In this document: positions 56,591 through 64,000 of the stretch, one piece after another
Numbering within the stretch: the stretch's first letter is position 1
How the letters are laid out: each line of letters starts with the position of its first letter
Assembly: GCA_033064195.1 (NCBI GenBank)
Contig: JARBJD010000027.1
Coordinates: forward strand, 372,001-436,000
Direction of reading: 5' to 3'
Origin: Blattamonas nauphoetae
Taxonomy: Eukaryota; Preaxostyla; Oxymonadida
DNA: 64,000 bases
Notes under the pieces: generated by a model
Told to the model about the DNA's origin: nothing
Database searches by the model: none
Seen by the model: only the letters and a program-made list of their open reading frames with translations
Translations under genes and position numbers: made by a program

Positions 56591-59500
56591 ATGGCGGCGA
56601 CACTGAAATTTGTCACAGACAGCATCACGAAAATTAGAACACTATTTCCAAACACCACCTTTGAATTCAAGGATGAACATGGCTATGATCGAACATATAA
56701 TCCAAACATTAGAAACTACCAACATCATCGTGCATATCTCCTGTCAATGCTCAAGAATCCAGATCTCCATTTTGAAGGAGAGACAAGGAATATTACCAAC
56801 TATCAGATTGATGATTTTATTCACAAACTGGAAGAGCACAAGAACAATGCAATGATGAATGAAGAAGACAGCAAAGCAAGAATGCAAATCATGAAAGAAA
56901 ATCCAAGAGTGAACAAAGATGAACTGAAGAAGCAAGTGTTCAAAATGACGTGGAAACTGAAATCAATTGAGGAGAAGCTGATGGATCATTGGATGAAGAA
57001 CCTGTTGATCATTCAAAAGAAAAATGAACAAATGGAAAAGAGAGAAGTGCAGACATTTGATGGATTTGAAGAATGTATCTTACTTGCTGAACCACGAGAC
57101 AAAGCAGCATTCAATTCTTGTCTCACGAACGCACGAAGGAAGTTCAAAAAGAATGAGGTTGAGAAGGTTGAAGAAAATGGAAAACCATATCAGTTGTACT
57201 TCCACAATCACTTGAAGAACGTTGAAGAAATCACAACCTTCATTACAGCAGTGTTCGACAAAGAGAAAGATCATCCATTCAAGATTAGTATTGACTTTGG
57301 AAAGATCATCGAGAGAAAAGACAAAGATGAGACAACTTACAATGACTTCAGACCAGAATTGGAGAACACATCAAAGAGTTTTCCGACAGTGATAAGAAGT
57401 GCAGGAGACATCAACGAGTATTCAAAATATGCGATCAATCTGATCAAAGAATCACAAGAGAGAACACTGATGGATACGAAGACAATGTACATTGCATTCC
57501 ACTCCATTCTAGTTGCAGTCTATCGATTCCCAGTTGCAGGAAAAGCCAATGCAATTCTCACTGAACACATCAAAACGAGGAATGTTCGGTACATTGATTC
57601 TGAGTACAATATCTGCTTCTTTCAAGCTCTTTCATTCCTCACACTTCCTGAAGTTCAAGGTAAGAAAATATCAATCAATATGAGGAACAGTGAAGCCTAC
57701 AGATTGTTCGCACAATGGATGAATCTCACTCATCTCCAATCTCGACAATTGACCCCACATCTTCAGAATTATCCTGGGTTTGATATTGCATGTGATATTG
57801 AGAAAGCAATGATTCAATTCAACATCACAGTTCACATTTATGAATACGACGAAGACAAGAAGCGATATTTCCTCAGTCAATCGTACATCAACGAAAATGA
57901 TGATGCAAGAGTTCTTCCCATCCTGATGATTCCACTGATGGCAACTCTCGTTCATGTGATGTTCATTGTGGATCCTGAGAAAATCACTGGATACAAACTC
58001 TGTCCTTATTGTCAGTCTAGAGGATTCCAAGTGAAGAATAAAAACTACAGCAGAGATTTTGAGAAGCATCTCAGAGAGTGCAAAGAACTTGATGGAAAAC
58101 ATGTGAAGAAGATCTCACTTGACAAGACACCAAGACCATATGTTCCACACATTCTCAACAACAGAACGTTTGAGTTTCTCATGGCACACAAAAGACAAGA
58201 CGAATTCAAACCAACACAATACTACATCACGTACGATTTTGAAACAATGGAAGATCTCATTCTTGACAATTTATTCTCTGATGACAACACACAACTGATC
58301 TCACACTTGAAGCCTCTCTCCGTTGCATCTGCAATCAAAGCAAAATCAGGTGTGAAGTCAATCTACTTTGATCTTCGAGATGGAAAAGACTTTGTGAAGC
58401 AATGGATCAGAGAACTCTTCAAATATGCTGAGACAGTTCGAGAAGACAACTACTATGAAGACCCAGAAATTCCCTCACAAAATGAAGTCAGTGTGATTGG
58501 ATTCAACTGTTCCAGATTTGACATCAATCTCATCTTCCGTGATCTCGTTGATCAGGATTGGAAAGTGGTGAGCTTCCTTGGATCCACAACGAAGTACAAA
58601 CAAGTACTGATCCGACATGAGAAGACACAACAGGTTCTTCGCTTTATTGACATGATGTCGTATACCGGACCAATGACTTTGGATAATGCAGTCAAAGCTT
58701 TCGGAGGTAATACGACACTTCAGAAATCATTCTTTGCTTACGAATCATTCGACTCATCAGACTACGACACAGTGCTGAGCAAACAAGAACCATTCTCCAA
58801 ATATGAATTCTATTCGAGTCTGAACAACAGTGAAATGTCCGACAGTGACTACCAAATGTACCTTGATGATTGGAACAAGCAAGGATTCAAGAACCGTTGG
58901 GAATATCTGAAATTCTACAACATCAGAGACGTCGAATGTATGATAGCACCATTGGATAATCTCATTGATCTGAACTTCCAATACAAGGTGGATATGTTGC
59001 ACAATCTTTCATTGTCAGCGAATGCTTCAGCAATCAAATATGCGTGTGCCTACAAGGACTTTGATATTGATGATGATTTCAATGGAGTGGATCAATCTGG
59101 TGAAATAAAAATCACCAAACAATACTGGAAGTACAAGGTTGCATCGTACATTTATCAAGACCAGAAAGCTCATCGCAGTACTGATAAAAATGTCACTGAA
59201 GCAGACTATGAGTGGTTCGTTCAACAGTGCAAGAGAGTGTGCTATATCTGCAAGAGTCACTTCTCACAAGCAGTGCGACCAACATTAGATAGAATCGACA
59301 ATTCAAAAGGACATTCAAAAGAGAACGTGAAGATCTGCTGTGATTACTGCAACACCTACAAGTCAGACAAGGACGAGCATCTCACTCGATTGAGAATTCA
59401 ACTGAAGAAGTATTGCATCTGGAAATCACTACCAATGACTCTGACACACGAGCAAACATATCACAAACTCAGAGCAGCTGTGACTGGTGGATTATCGAAT

Positions 59501-60961
59501 GTTCAACATCGACAGAACATTAAAGACGTGACACCAATCAATCACTTCACATATGAAGATGGAAAAGTTGTCTCCACCGATACAGAACATAAAATGACTC
59601 ACGTCTGTGGTGTTGACTTTAATTCCCTCTATCCAAGTGCTTTCTCATCAATCAAGAACAAGAACAATCCATACACGAATCACAGAATGTACATGCCAGG
59701 ACGATGCTTATTCACCGCAACAGGAGATAAAGAATGCCGTAAGATTATCGAAGACAAAAATCAGAAGACATTGTTCGTTGCAGAACTGAAAGGACACATC
59801 GACGAGAAGTACATAAATGATTTCATTAACTTCCCACCAATCTTCAGAAACATCATTATCAATACGACAGAAGAGAACATTGGAGAGAAGACATATTCAC
59901 TGATGAAGAAGCATGGATTGAAGACTGATGACAAACAAAGAAAGCTGACCCAACTCATGAGCACACACAATCAGTATATGTTCTTTTCGACATACTATCT
60001 GTGGTTCCTCATCGACTATTGCCACTTCATTATTGATGACATTAAGAGTGTGATAGTGTTCTCGAGACATGCAGGATTTGAACCATTTGTGACATCGTTC
60101 ATGAATGACAGAATAGAAGCAATGAAGGTAGGAAACAAGGGAAAGGAACAATTCTGTAAGACCAACTTGAATGGAAGTTACGGATATGATGGAATGAACA
60201 CTGAGAAGTACAACTCAATCACAATCTGCAATGAGAAGAGAACATACTTGAAACAGATGATGAAAGGATTTGTGGCAACAAGAGAGATCAATGAGGACAA
60301 CTACATTGTGATTGAAGACAGAGAGAAAGCATCGTGCAAGACATGTCTGCAAGAAGCAGTATTCACACTCGACAATGCGAAGTTCTGGTATCTGAATTTC
60401 ATCTACAATTTCATGTACAAGTGTCTAGATATGAACAAGATTCACTTCTGTGAGGGAGATACTGACTCTGCTTATTGGGCGATTAGTGGAGATCCGAATG
60501 CTGGTATTCATCAACAATTTGAACACGTGATTGCTGACAAAGACTTTTATGATGCCCACAAATACGAATGGTTTCCCAATCCTGAAAAAGGAGTTGATGA
60601 TGAGAAGAAGCTGTTGGGATTTGCAATTGAGAAGGAAGGTGAACAGATGATCTGTCTTGCACCCAAGTGTTACTCTCTCGATGAGAAATGCAAAATCAAA
60701 GGAGTGTCTCTGAAGAAAACAAACATCACGAGTGATGACTATGTGAAGTGCCTCAATGGAGAGAAAACAGTGACAACAACATTGAACTTTCAAACGAGAA
60801 GAGTTCATTCTGACAATGACAGCAATGGATTTGAGATTGCGAAAATACAACAGCAGAAACTCAGTCTTAGTGGAATTCATCTGAAGGCAATCGTACTTGA
60901 CAATGAATCGTGTCCTCCATTCATTCATGGACTGAAAGCAACTGATTATATTATTGAATAA
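56591..60961 (+). CDS. Polinton protein-primed type B DNA polymerase, 1456 aa
   Basis: It copies the element's DNA. Exonuclease motifs are visible as YDFETMED (residue about 548), GFNCSRFDINL (about 637) and YNIRDVECM (about 776). Polymerase motifs are DFNSLYPS (about 1010), LNGSYGYDGM (about 1194) and GDTDSAYW (about 1290). The N-terminal third has an OTU-protease-like stretch (EYNICFFQALSFL to LVHVMFIVD) and a zinc-finger pattern CPYC-H-C near residues 471-497. Between exonuclease and palm sits an HNH-like module (CYICKSHF, LDRIDNSKGHSKENV, CCDYCN; about 884-920). The frame is open throughout. It is followed after 23 bp by the integrase. Confidence 0.92.
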   Translation: MAATLKFVTDSITKIRTLFPNTTFEFKDEHGYDRTYNPNIRNYQHHRAYLLSMLKNPDLHFEGETRNITNYQIDDFIHKLEEHKNNAMMNEEDSKARMQIMKENPRVNKDELKKQVFKMTWKLKSIEEKLMDHWMKNLLIIQKKNEQMEKREVQTFDGFEECILLAEPRDKAAFNSCLTNARRKFKKNEVEKVEENGKPYQLYFHNHLKNVEEITTFITAVFDKEKDHPFKISIDFGKIIERKDKDETTYNDFRPELENTSKSFPTVIRSAGDINEYSKYAINLIKESQERTLMDTKTMYIAFHSILVAVYRFPVAGKANAILTEHIKTRNVRYIDSEYNICFFQALSFLTLPEVQGKKISINMRNSEAYRLFAQWMNLTHLQSRQLTPHLQNYPGFDIACDIEKAMIQFNITVHIYEYDEDKKRYFLSQSYINENDDARVLPILMIPLMATLVHVMFIVDPEKITGYKLCPYCQSRGFQVKNKNYSRDFEKHLRECKELDGKHVKKISLDKTPRPYVPHILNNRTFEFLMAHKRQDEFKPTQYYITYDFETMEDLILDNLFSDDNTQLISHLKPLSVASAIKAKSGVKSIYFDLRDGKDFVKQWIRELFKYAETVREDNYYEDPEIPSQNEVSVIGFNCSRFDINLIFRDLVDQDWKVVSFLGSTTKYKQVLIRHEKTQQVLRFIDMMSYTGPMTLDNAVKAFGGNTTLQKSFFAYESFDSSDYDTVLSKQEPFSKYEFYSSLNNSEMSDSDYQMYLDDWNKQGFKNRWEYLKFYNIRDVECMIAPLDNLIDLNFQYKVDMLHNLSLSANASAIKYACAYKDFDIDDDFNGVDQSGEIKITKQYWKYKVASYIYQDQKAHRSTDKNVTEADYEWFVQQCKRVCYICKSHFSQAVRPTLDRIDNSKGHSKENVKICCDYCNTYKSDKDEHLTRLRIQLKKYCIWKSLPMTLTHEQTYHKLRAAVTGGLSNVQHRQNIKDVTPINHFTYEDGKVVSTDTEHKMTHVCGVDFNSLYPSAFSSIKNKNNPYTNHRMYMPGRCLFTATGDKECRKIIEDKNQKTLFVAELKGHIDEKYINDFINFPPIFRNIIINTTEENIGEKTYSLMKKHGLKTDDKQRKLTQLMSTHNQYMFFSTYYLWFLIDYCHFIIDDIKSVIVFSRHAGFEPFVTSFMNDRIEAMKVGNKGKEQFCKTNLNGSYGYDGMNTEKYNSITICNEKRTYLKQMMKGFVATREINEDNYIVIEDREKASCKTCLQEAVFTLDNAKFWYLNFIYNFMYKCLDMNKIHFCEGDTDSAYWAISGDPNAGIHQQFEHVIADKDFYDAHKYEWFPNPEKGVDDEKKLLGFAIEKEGEQMICLAPKCYSLDEKCKIKGVSLKKTNITSDDYVKCLNGEKTVTTTLNFQTRRVHSDNDSNGFEIAKIQQQKLSLSGIHLKAIVLDNESCPPFIHGLKATDYIIE

Positions 60962-60984
60962 ACACAAACTTTATTTTTGAATAA
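60962..60984 (+). promoter_or_regulatory. Polinton upstream motif, short copy before the integrase
   Basis: The gap between polymerase and integrase is 23 bp and contains CTTTATTTTTGAATAA, matching the first part of the longer motif copies, immediately before the ATG. Confidence 0.5.
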
Positions 60985-62907
60985 ATGAACACAAGACAGA
61001 TTAAGACTTTAGTGAATAGGTTACTTCGGTGCACACAGCATTCCAAAAACGAAATAGTCGAAAAGAAATGGACTTTAACTAACGTTTTACCTGTCTATCA
61101 TGGCGCTGATTCTAATGGACCTTTTGATGGAAATGATGAAACATACTTCGAGGATTGGTTCAATGGAGGTTTATCTCCTGAATTATCACTACCTGATGGA
61201 AGAAGAGTAGTTCAACAATTTGTAAGCAACTTCCTAGGAGTTCGTATTCGGGATTGCACTGCTAAACTTGCATTCGAAGCATATCAATTTTATCATCACG
61301 AGGTGAATCAGGGAGTGAATTCTTCACCACGGATTCGAAGGCCTGCAGAGGCAAGACCAATACCAATTCCAGTGCAAAGACCAATAGCAATAGAATCACC
61401 TGAATCTCCAATCAAAATTGGACAGAAGAGAAACTTGAAATCAATGGGGTTTGAATATGAATATCCAATGAAGGAGAGGAAATTTGAAGAGGAGGACGAT
61501 GATGACATAATTCCCAATCCACCAATGTCAATCAGAACAACTCCATTCAAACACCCTGTGAGAGAGATCAGACACTACGAACCGACGACACAGCAAGTGC
61601 TCAATAAGTTGGCACAAATGAAAGGATTGTTTGATCTTCAACAGAGAAATGATTCAGAAGATGAACAGATCAAAGCTGAGAACTCACTATTGAATAATCA
61701 AAAGCAAATGGAACACTTTATTACCTCACACATTCTGGATGCAAATAAAATGAACAGAGACACATTTGTTCGAGCCTCAATAAACAGAAAGATTGCGAAC
61801 GAAGATCTTGACTTCATTCTGACTCACACAAAACAAATCCCATTCGGAGGAAGATCATTTCAGGATTGGTATGAGGAATTTGATCACAGATGGAGTGTAG
61901 CACATCCGAGGAAAATTCGGAGAGAAAAAGGAAGTGACAGAATGAGAATTGATCCACCAATGATTCCTAAAACAACGGAAAAAATTGTGTATCCTTTTCG
62001 ATCAAAAACGCAGTTCATGTCCAAAGCAATAACAGGTGATCCACAGAAGACATCAGACAGAAAGGTTCCTCAGAATTGTGATCGACCATACTTCTCTCCC
62101 AAGTTCGGATCATGGGAAATTGATCTCGTTTTCATTCAATCACCAACGTCGAAAACAGTGTTGCAGATATACCTCTTCGCAATTAACATCAACACCAAAT
62201 ACCTGGTTGTCATTCCTGTTCTGGATAAATCATGGAGCAAAGTCAAGACTGCAATCAATGACCTGATTAATTATCGTGGCGTTCTTGTCAACAACATTCG
62301 AGGAGATGGTGAAGCAGCATGGACAAGTAGAGAAGCATCAGAGTTTTTCAAGGATCAGAATGTCAGCACATATTTCACAAGTTCGCCATTCACAAATCAC
62401 AATAGAATTGTCGATCGAGTGATCAGAACAATCAGAGATGGATTCCAAGACAATGCAACACAGATGGCCAATCATTCATTGATGAATCAGATGGTGGAAT
62501 ACTACAACATGACTCCTCATCGAGCGTACTGGAACAAGTTCACTCCACAGCAGGCACAAAACAATCGTGAAATCGACGCTCTGTATATCTCCAGTTGTGA
62601 AGAACAATTAAAGAACATCCAAAGACAACAGACAACGCAGATGTTATGGAAATACAAACCAGGAAATATTCTGTTGATTCACCTTGATCTGGACAAGACT
62701 GTTGCTAAGTTTCAGAAGAAGAGAAGGCAGTTTCAATTCGTGGGGAAATTCATCGAATACAAGCACGGTAATGTGGTAGCTACTCTACTGAATGGTCTCA
62801 CATGTCTGTCAAAAGTTGTCTACGTTCCAATCCAACACACGAAGTTTCATGCAGACTCTATTGACGACTTAACTCCAGAATTCATTGCTGACTTTAATTT
62901 GGCGTAA
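60985..62907 (+). CDS. Polinton rve-family integrase, 640 aa
   Basis: It inserts the element into host DNA. The retroviral-type core (about residues 365-540) shows SWEIDLVFIQSP, KYLVVIPVLDKSWSKV, IRGDGEAAWTS and HNRIVDRVIRTIRDGF, then YYNMTPHRAYWNKFTP, the usual end of the core. A C-terminal SH3/chromo-like part follows (YKPGNILLIHL, FQFVGKFIEYKHGNVV). The first 360 residues are basic and proline-containing and have no domain I recognise. The order polymerase then integrase on one strand is one of the arrangements seen in Polintons. Confidence 0.88.
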   Translation: MNTRQIKTLVNRLLRCTQHSKNEIVEKKWTLTNVLPVYHGADSNGPFDGNDETYFEDWFNGGLSPELSLPDGRRVVQQFVSNFLGVRIRDCTAKLAFEAYQFYHHEVNQGVNSSPRIRRPAEARPIPIPVQRPIAIESPESPIKIGQKRNLKSMGFEYEYPMKERKFEEEDDDDIIPNPPMSIRTTPFKHPVREIRHYEPTTQQVLNKLAQMKGLFDLQQRNDSEDEQIKAENSLLNNQKQMEHFITSHILDANKMNRDTFVRASINRKIANEDLDFILTHTKQIPFGGRSFQDWYEEFDHRWSVAHPRKIRREKGSDRMRIDPPMIPKTTEKIVYPFRSKTQFMSKAITGDPQKTSDRKVPQNCDRPYFSPKFGSWEIDLVFIQSPTSKTVLQIYLFAININTKYLVVIPVLDKSWSKVKTAINDLINYRGVLVNNIRGDGEAAWTSREASEFFKDQNVSTYFTSSPFTNHNRIVDRVIRTIRDGFQDNATQMANHSLMNQMVEYYNMTPHRAYWNKFTPQQAQNNREIDALYISSCEEQLKNIQRQQTTQMLWKYKPGNILLIHLDLDKTVAKFQKKRRQFQFVGKFIEYKHGNVVATLLNGLTCLSKVVYVPIQHTKFHADSIDDLTPEFIADFNLA

Positions 62908-62943
62908 CTTCAATAATGTTTCAAATATTTTTATTTCACTTAA
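62908..62943 (+). promoter_or_regulatory. Polinton upstream region before the 108-aa gene
   Basis: This 36-bp gap contains AATATTTTTATTTCACTTAA ending at the ATG, again a T-rich TTTTTATTT core followed by TTAA directly before the start codon, in line with the longer copies upstream. Confidence 0.4.
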
Positions 62944-63270
62944 ATGACATCGCTGAAAATATTAGAACCGTTTGATCCTGAGCAGAAAGAGTTCACAAAC
63001 ATCCACGACTTTCAGAGATACTTGGAGAAGAATAGAAAAGAACTGAATGAGTACACAACACAGAAACTGAATAGGATGATTCAAATTGATGGATACAGAA
63101 TTACAAAAATAAGAGGTGAGATAGCACTGAGGAAACAATATGTTGATGCTTCCACTCCTCCTAATTCACAATCGATTGATCAAAGATTATCAGACATTGA
63201 AGAATCAATTCGAGCGCTGACTGACTCAATTGGAAACCTAATTCAAGAATTATCGGACAGTCCGGTTTAA
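62944..63270 (+). CDS. Small Polinton protein, helical, 108 aa
   Basis: A short protein with an N-terminal helical stretch (IHDFQRYLEKNRKELNEYTTQK) shown here only by its core FQRYLEKNRKELNEY, and a C-terminal coiled coil (SDIEESIRALTDSIGNL). It starts 36 bp after the integrase and overlaps the 3' end of the convergent ATPase gene by about 21 bp. Small helical proteins of unknown role are common in Polintons; this one might act in the particle or as a regulator, but nothing in the sequence decides. Confidence 0.6.
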   Translation: MTSLKILEPFDPEQKEFTNIHDFQRYLEKNRKELNEYTTQKLNRMIQIDGYRITKIRGEIALRKQYVDASTPPNSQSIDQRLSDIEESIRALTDSIGNLIQELSDSPV

Positions 63271-64000
63271 CCCTTCTTTGTTGATCTCATTCAGTGCTAC
63301 TCCATCAGTATTGTATCGAAGAATGATTGCTTCACATTTCTGTTTTCGTTGATAGACATTCCAAAAATGTCGAATATCAATTGGTGAGTTCAACTGAGGA
63401 TAGACTCGACTGATTCGTTCTTTGTTGAATCCTCCAAAGATCCACATTGAATCAATGTTTGACTTCATGTCTGCTGACAAACTGAAGAGCTCATGCATCG
63501 TCAGAAAGAATGTGAACTTCGGTTGTCGATTCTCCAGTAGTAAGTCCATCATTGTCATTCTATTTTTGGATGTTCTACGTTCACCTAGGATCCTACGACA
63601 GTCTTCAAGAAGGATAATCGTTTGGAGATTCTTCACTGAGAAGTCATCAATGTAAAGTGAGTCAAAGAGATTCTCTCTGCATTCATCTGTGATTCTGTTT
63701 TGCCACTGATTGTCAATAATTTCTTCATATGCAGCTTTCGATTCGGAGAGTTCCAACAGAAATGGAAGTGCATCATCGTATTTGACTTTCACATAAGGAA
63801 CGTTCAGTATTGGTTTGAACTTGTCGAATGTAGGATCAATGTTCTTATCAGTCACGAAGACAAAGAGATGGAACAGTTCATTCCTAACTCGAACATTCTG
63901 GAGTTTTGCAACCTCTCGAAGAGCATTAAAGGTTTTTCCACTTCCTCTATTCCCAACGAGGACATTGACACTGTTGCGATTGAAATTCAAGTCTGGATGA
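63250..64000 (-). CDS. Polinton packaging-type ATPase (FtsK/HerA or A32-like), runs off the right edge
   Basis: A Walker A motif, GNRGSGKTFNAL, lies near the visible N-terminus. IILLEDCRRILGERRTSKN fits a Walker B region followed by the sensor-like arginine stretch, and FFLTMHELFSLS matches the later strand of this ATPase class. Such enzymes drive genome packaging into particles. The frame is still open at position 64000 with no ATG after it, so the start lies outside the window; about 250 residues are visible. It is convergent with the 108-aa gene and is the only minus-strand gene in the visible block. Confidence 0.85.
   Translation of the reverse strand, partial: HPDLNFNRNSVNVLVGNRGSGKTFNALREVAKLQNVRVRNELFHLFVFVTDKNIDPTFDKFKPILNVPYVKVKYDDALPFLLELSESKAAYEEIIDNQWQNRITDECRENLFDSLYIDDFSVKNLQTIILLEDCRRILGERRTSKNRMTMMDLLLENRQPKFTFFLTMHELFSLSADMKSNIDSMWIFGGFNKERISRVYPQLNSPIDIRHFWNVYQRKQKCEAIILRYNTDGVALNEINKEGLNRTVR

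Larger units (their letters stand above)
56100..64000. mobile_element. Maverick/Polinton, left part, runs off the window
   Basis: A type B DNA polymerase with a long N-terminal extension, an rve integrase and a packaging-type ATPase in one block identify a Polinton (Maverick), a virus-like DNA element of eukaryotes. Capsid and protease genes are not in view and would be expected beyond 64000. The visible genes are open and closely packed, so the element looks whole as far as seen, and probably young. The left end is not fixed; it may include the hairpin array from about 54.6 kb. Codon use is more A-rich than that of the host genes nearby. Confidence 0.9.

Overview
The window looks like a gene-dense but transposon-ridden chromosome segment of a microbial eukaryote, most likely a metamonad and, by my recollection of its protein families, an oxymonad such as Blattamonas or Monocercomonoides (inference; no search was run). 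Supporting signs are large beta-helix receptor-like proteins with a degenerate kinase tail, coiled-coil proteins with a SPRY-like end, an expanded family of all-helical HEAT/ARM-like proteins, very short spliceosomal introns (32-43 nt, starting GTGTG and ending CAG), and a Maverick/Polinton. No rRNA genes and no convincing intact tRNA were found.

Layout. 1-4456 is a region bounded by inverted repeats, with a 35-bp minisatellite. 4868-7207 holds two head-to-head helical-repeat paralogues. 7.6-12.0 kb holds minus-strand multi-exon genes, some decayed. 13.7-20.2 kb holds a coiled-coil/SPRY-like gene and a decayed receptor gene split by a 1.1-kb inverted-repeat element. 20.5-27.06 kb is a larger helical-repeat gene split by a 3.9-kb hAT-like element that carries a decayed HELQ/POLQ-type helicase. 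27.08-33.37 kb is a 6.3-kb MULE-like element with about 220-240-bp inverted repeats, a minisatellite of more than 1 kb and a receptor fragment. 34.06-43.34 kb holds an intact receptor-pseudokinase gene and an intact 923-residue helical-repeat gene. 44.4-45.6 kb has a membrane-protein gene with apparent frame breaks. 46.9-56.0 kb is a nested structure: a recent inverted duplication whose arms each carry a minisatellite, a tRNA-like sequence and gene exons, surrounding a second 4.0-kb MULE-like element. From about 56.1 kb to the right edge runs a Polinton with a protein-primed type B DNA polymerase, an rve integrase and a packaging ATPase. It looks whole as far as it is visible.

The most informative result is a set of four DNA-transposon insertions with exact ends and target-site duplications (AGGT; ATTTTGCG; GATTCTCTG; TTTTCTCCT). 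Three of them sit inside recognisable genes, and taking out the element plus one duplication copy restores homology or reading frame in each. Other points of interest are a shared 30-bp motif directly before Polinton start codons, a tandem array of hairpin units beside the Polinton, an HNH-like module inside its polymerase, and receptor proteins that join a beta-helix ectodomain to a kinase fold lacking key catalytic motifs.
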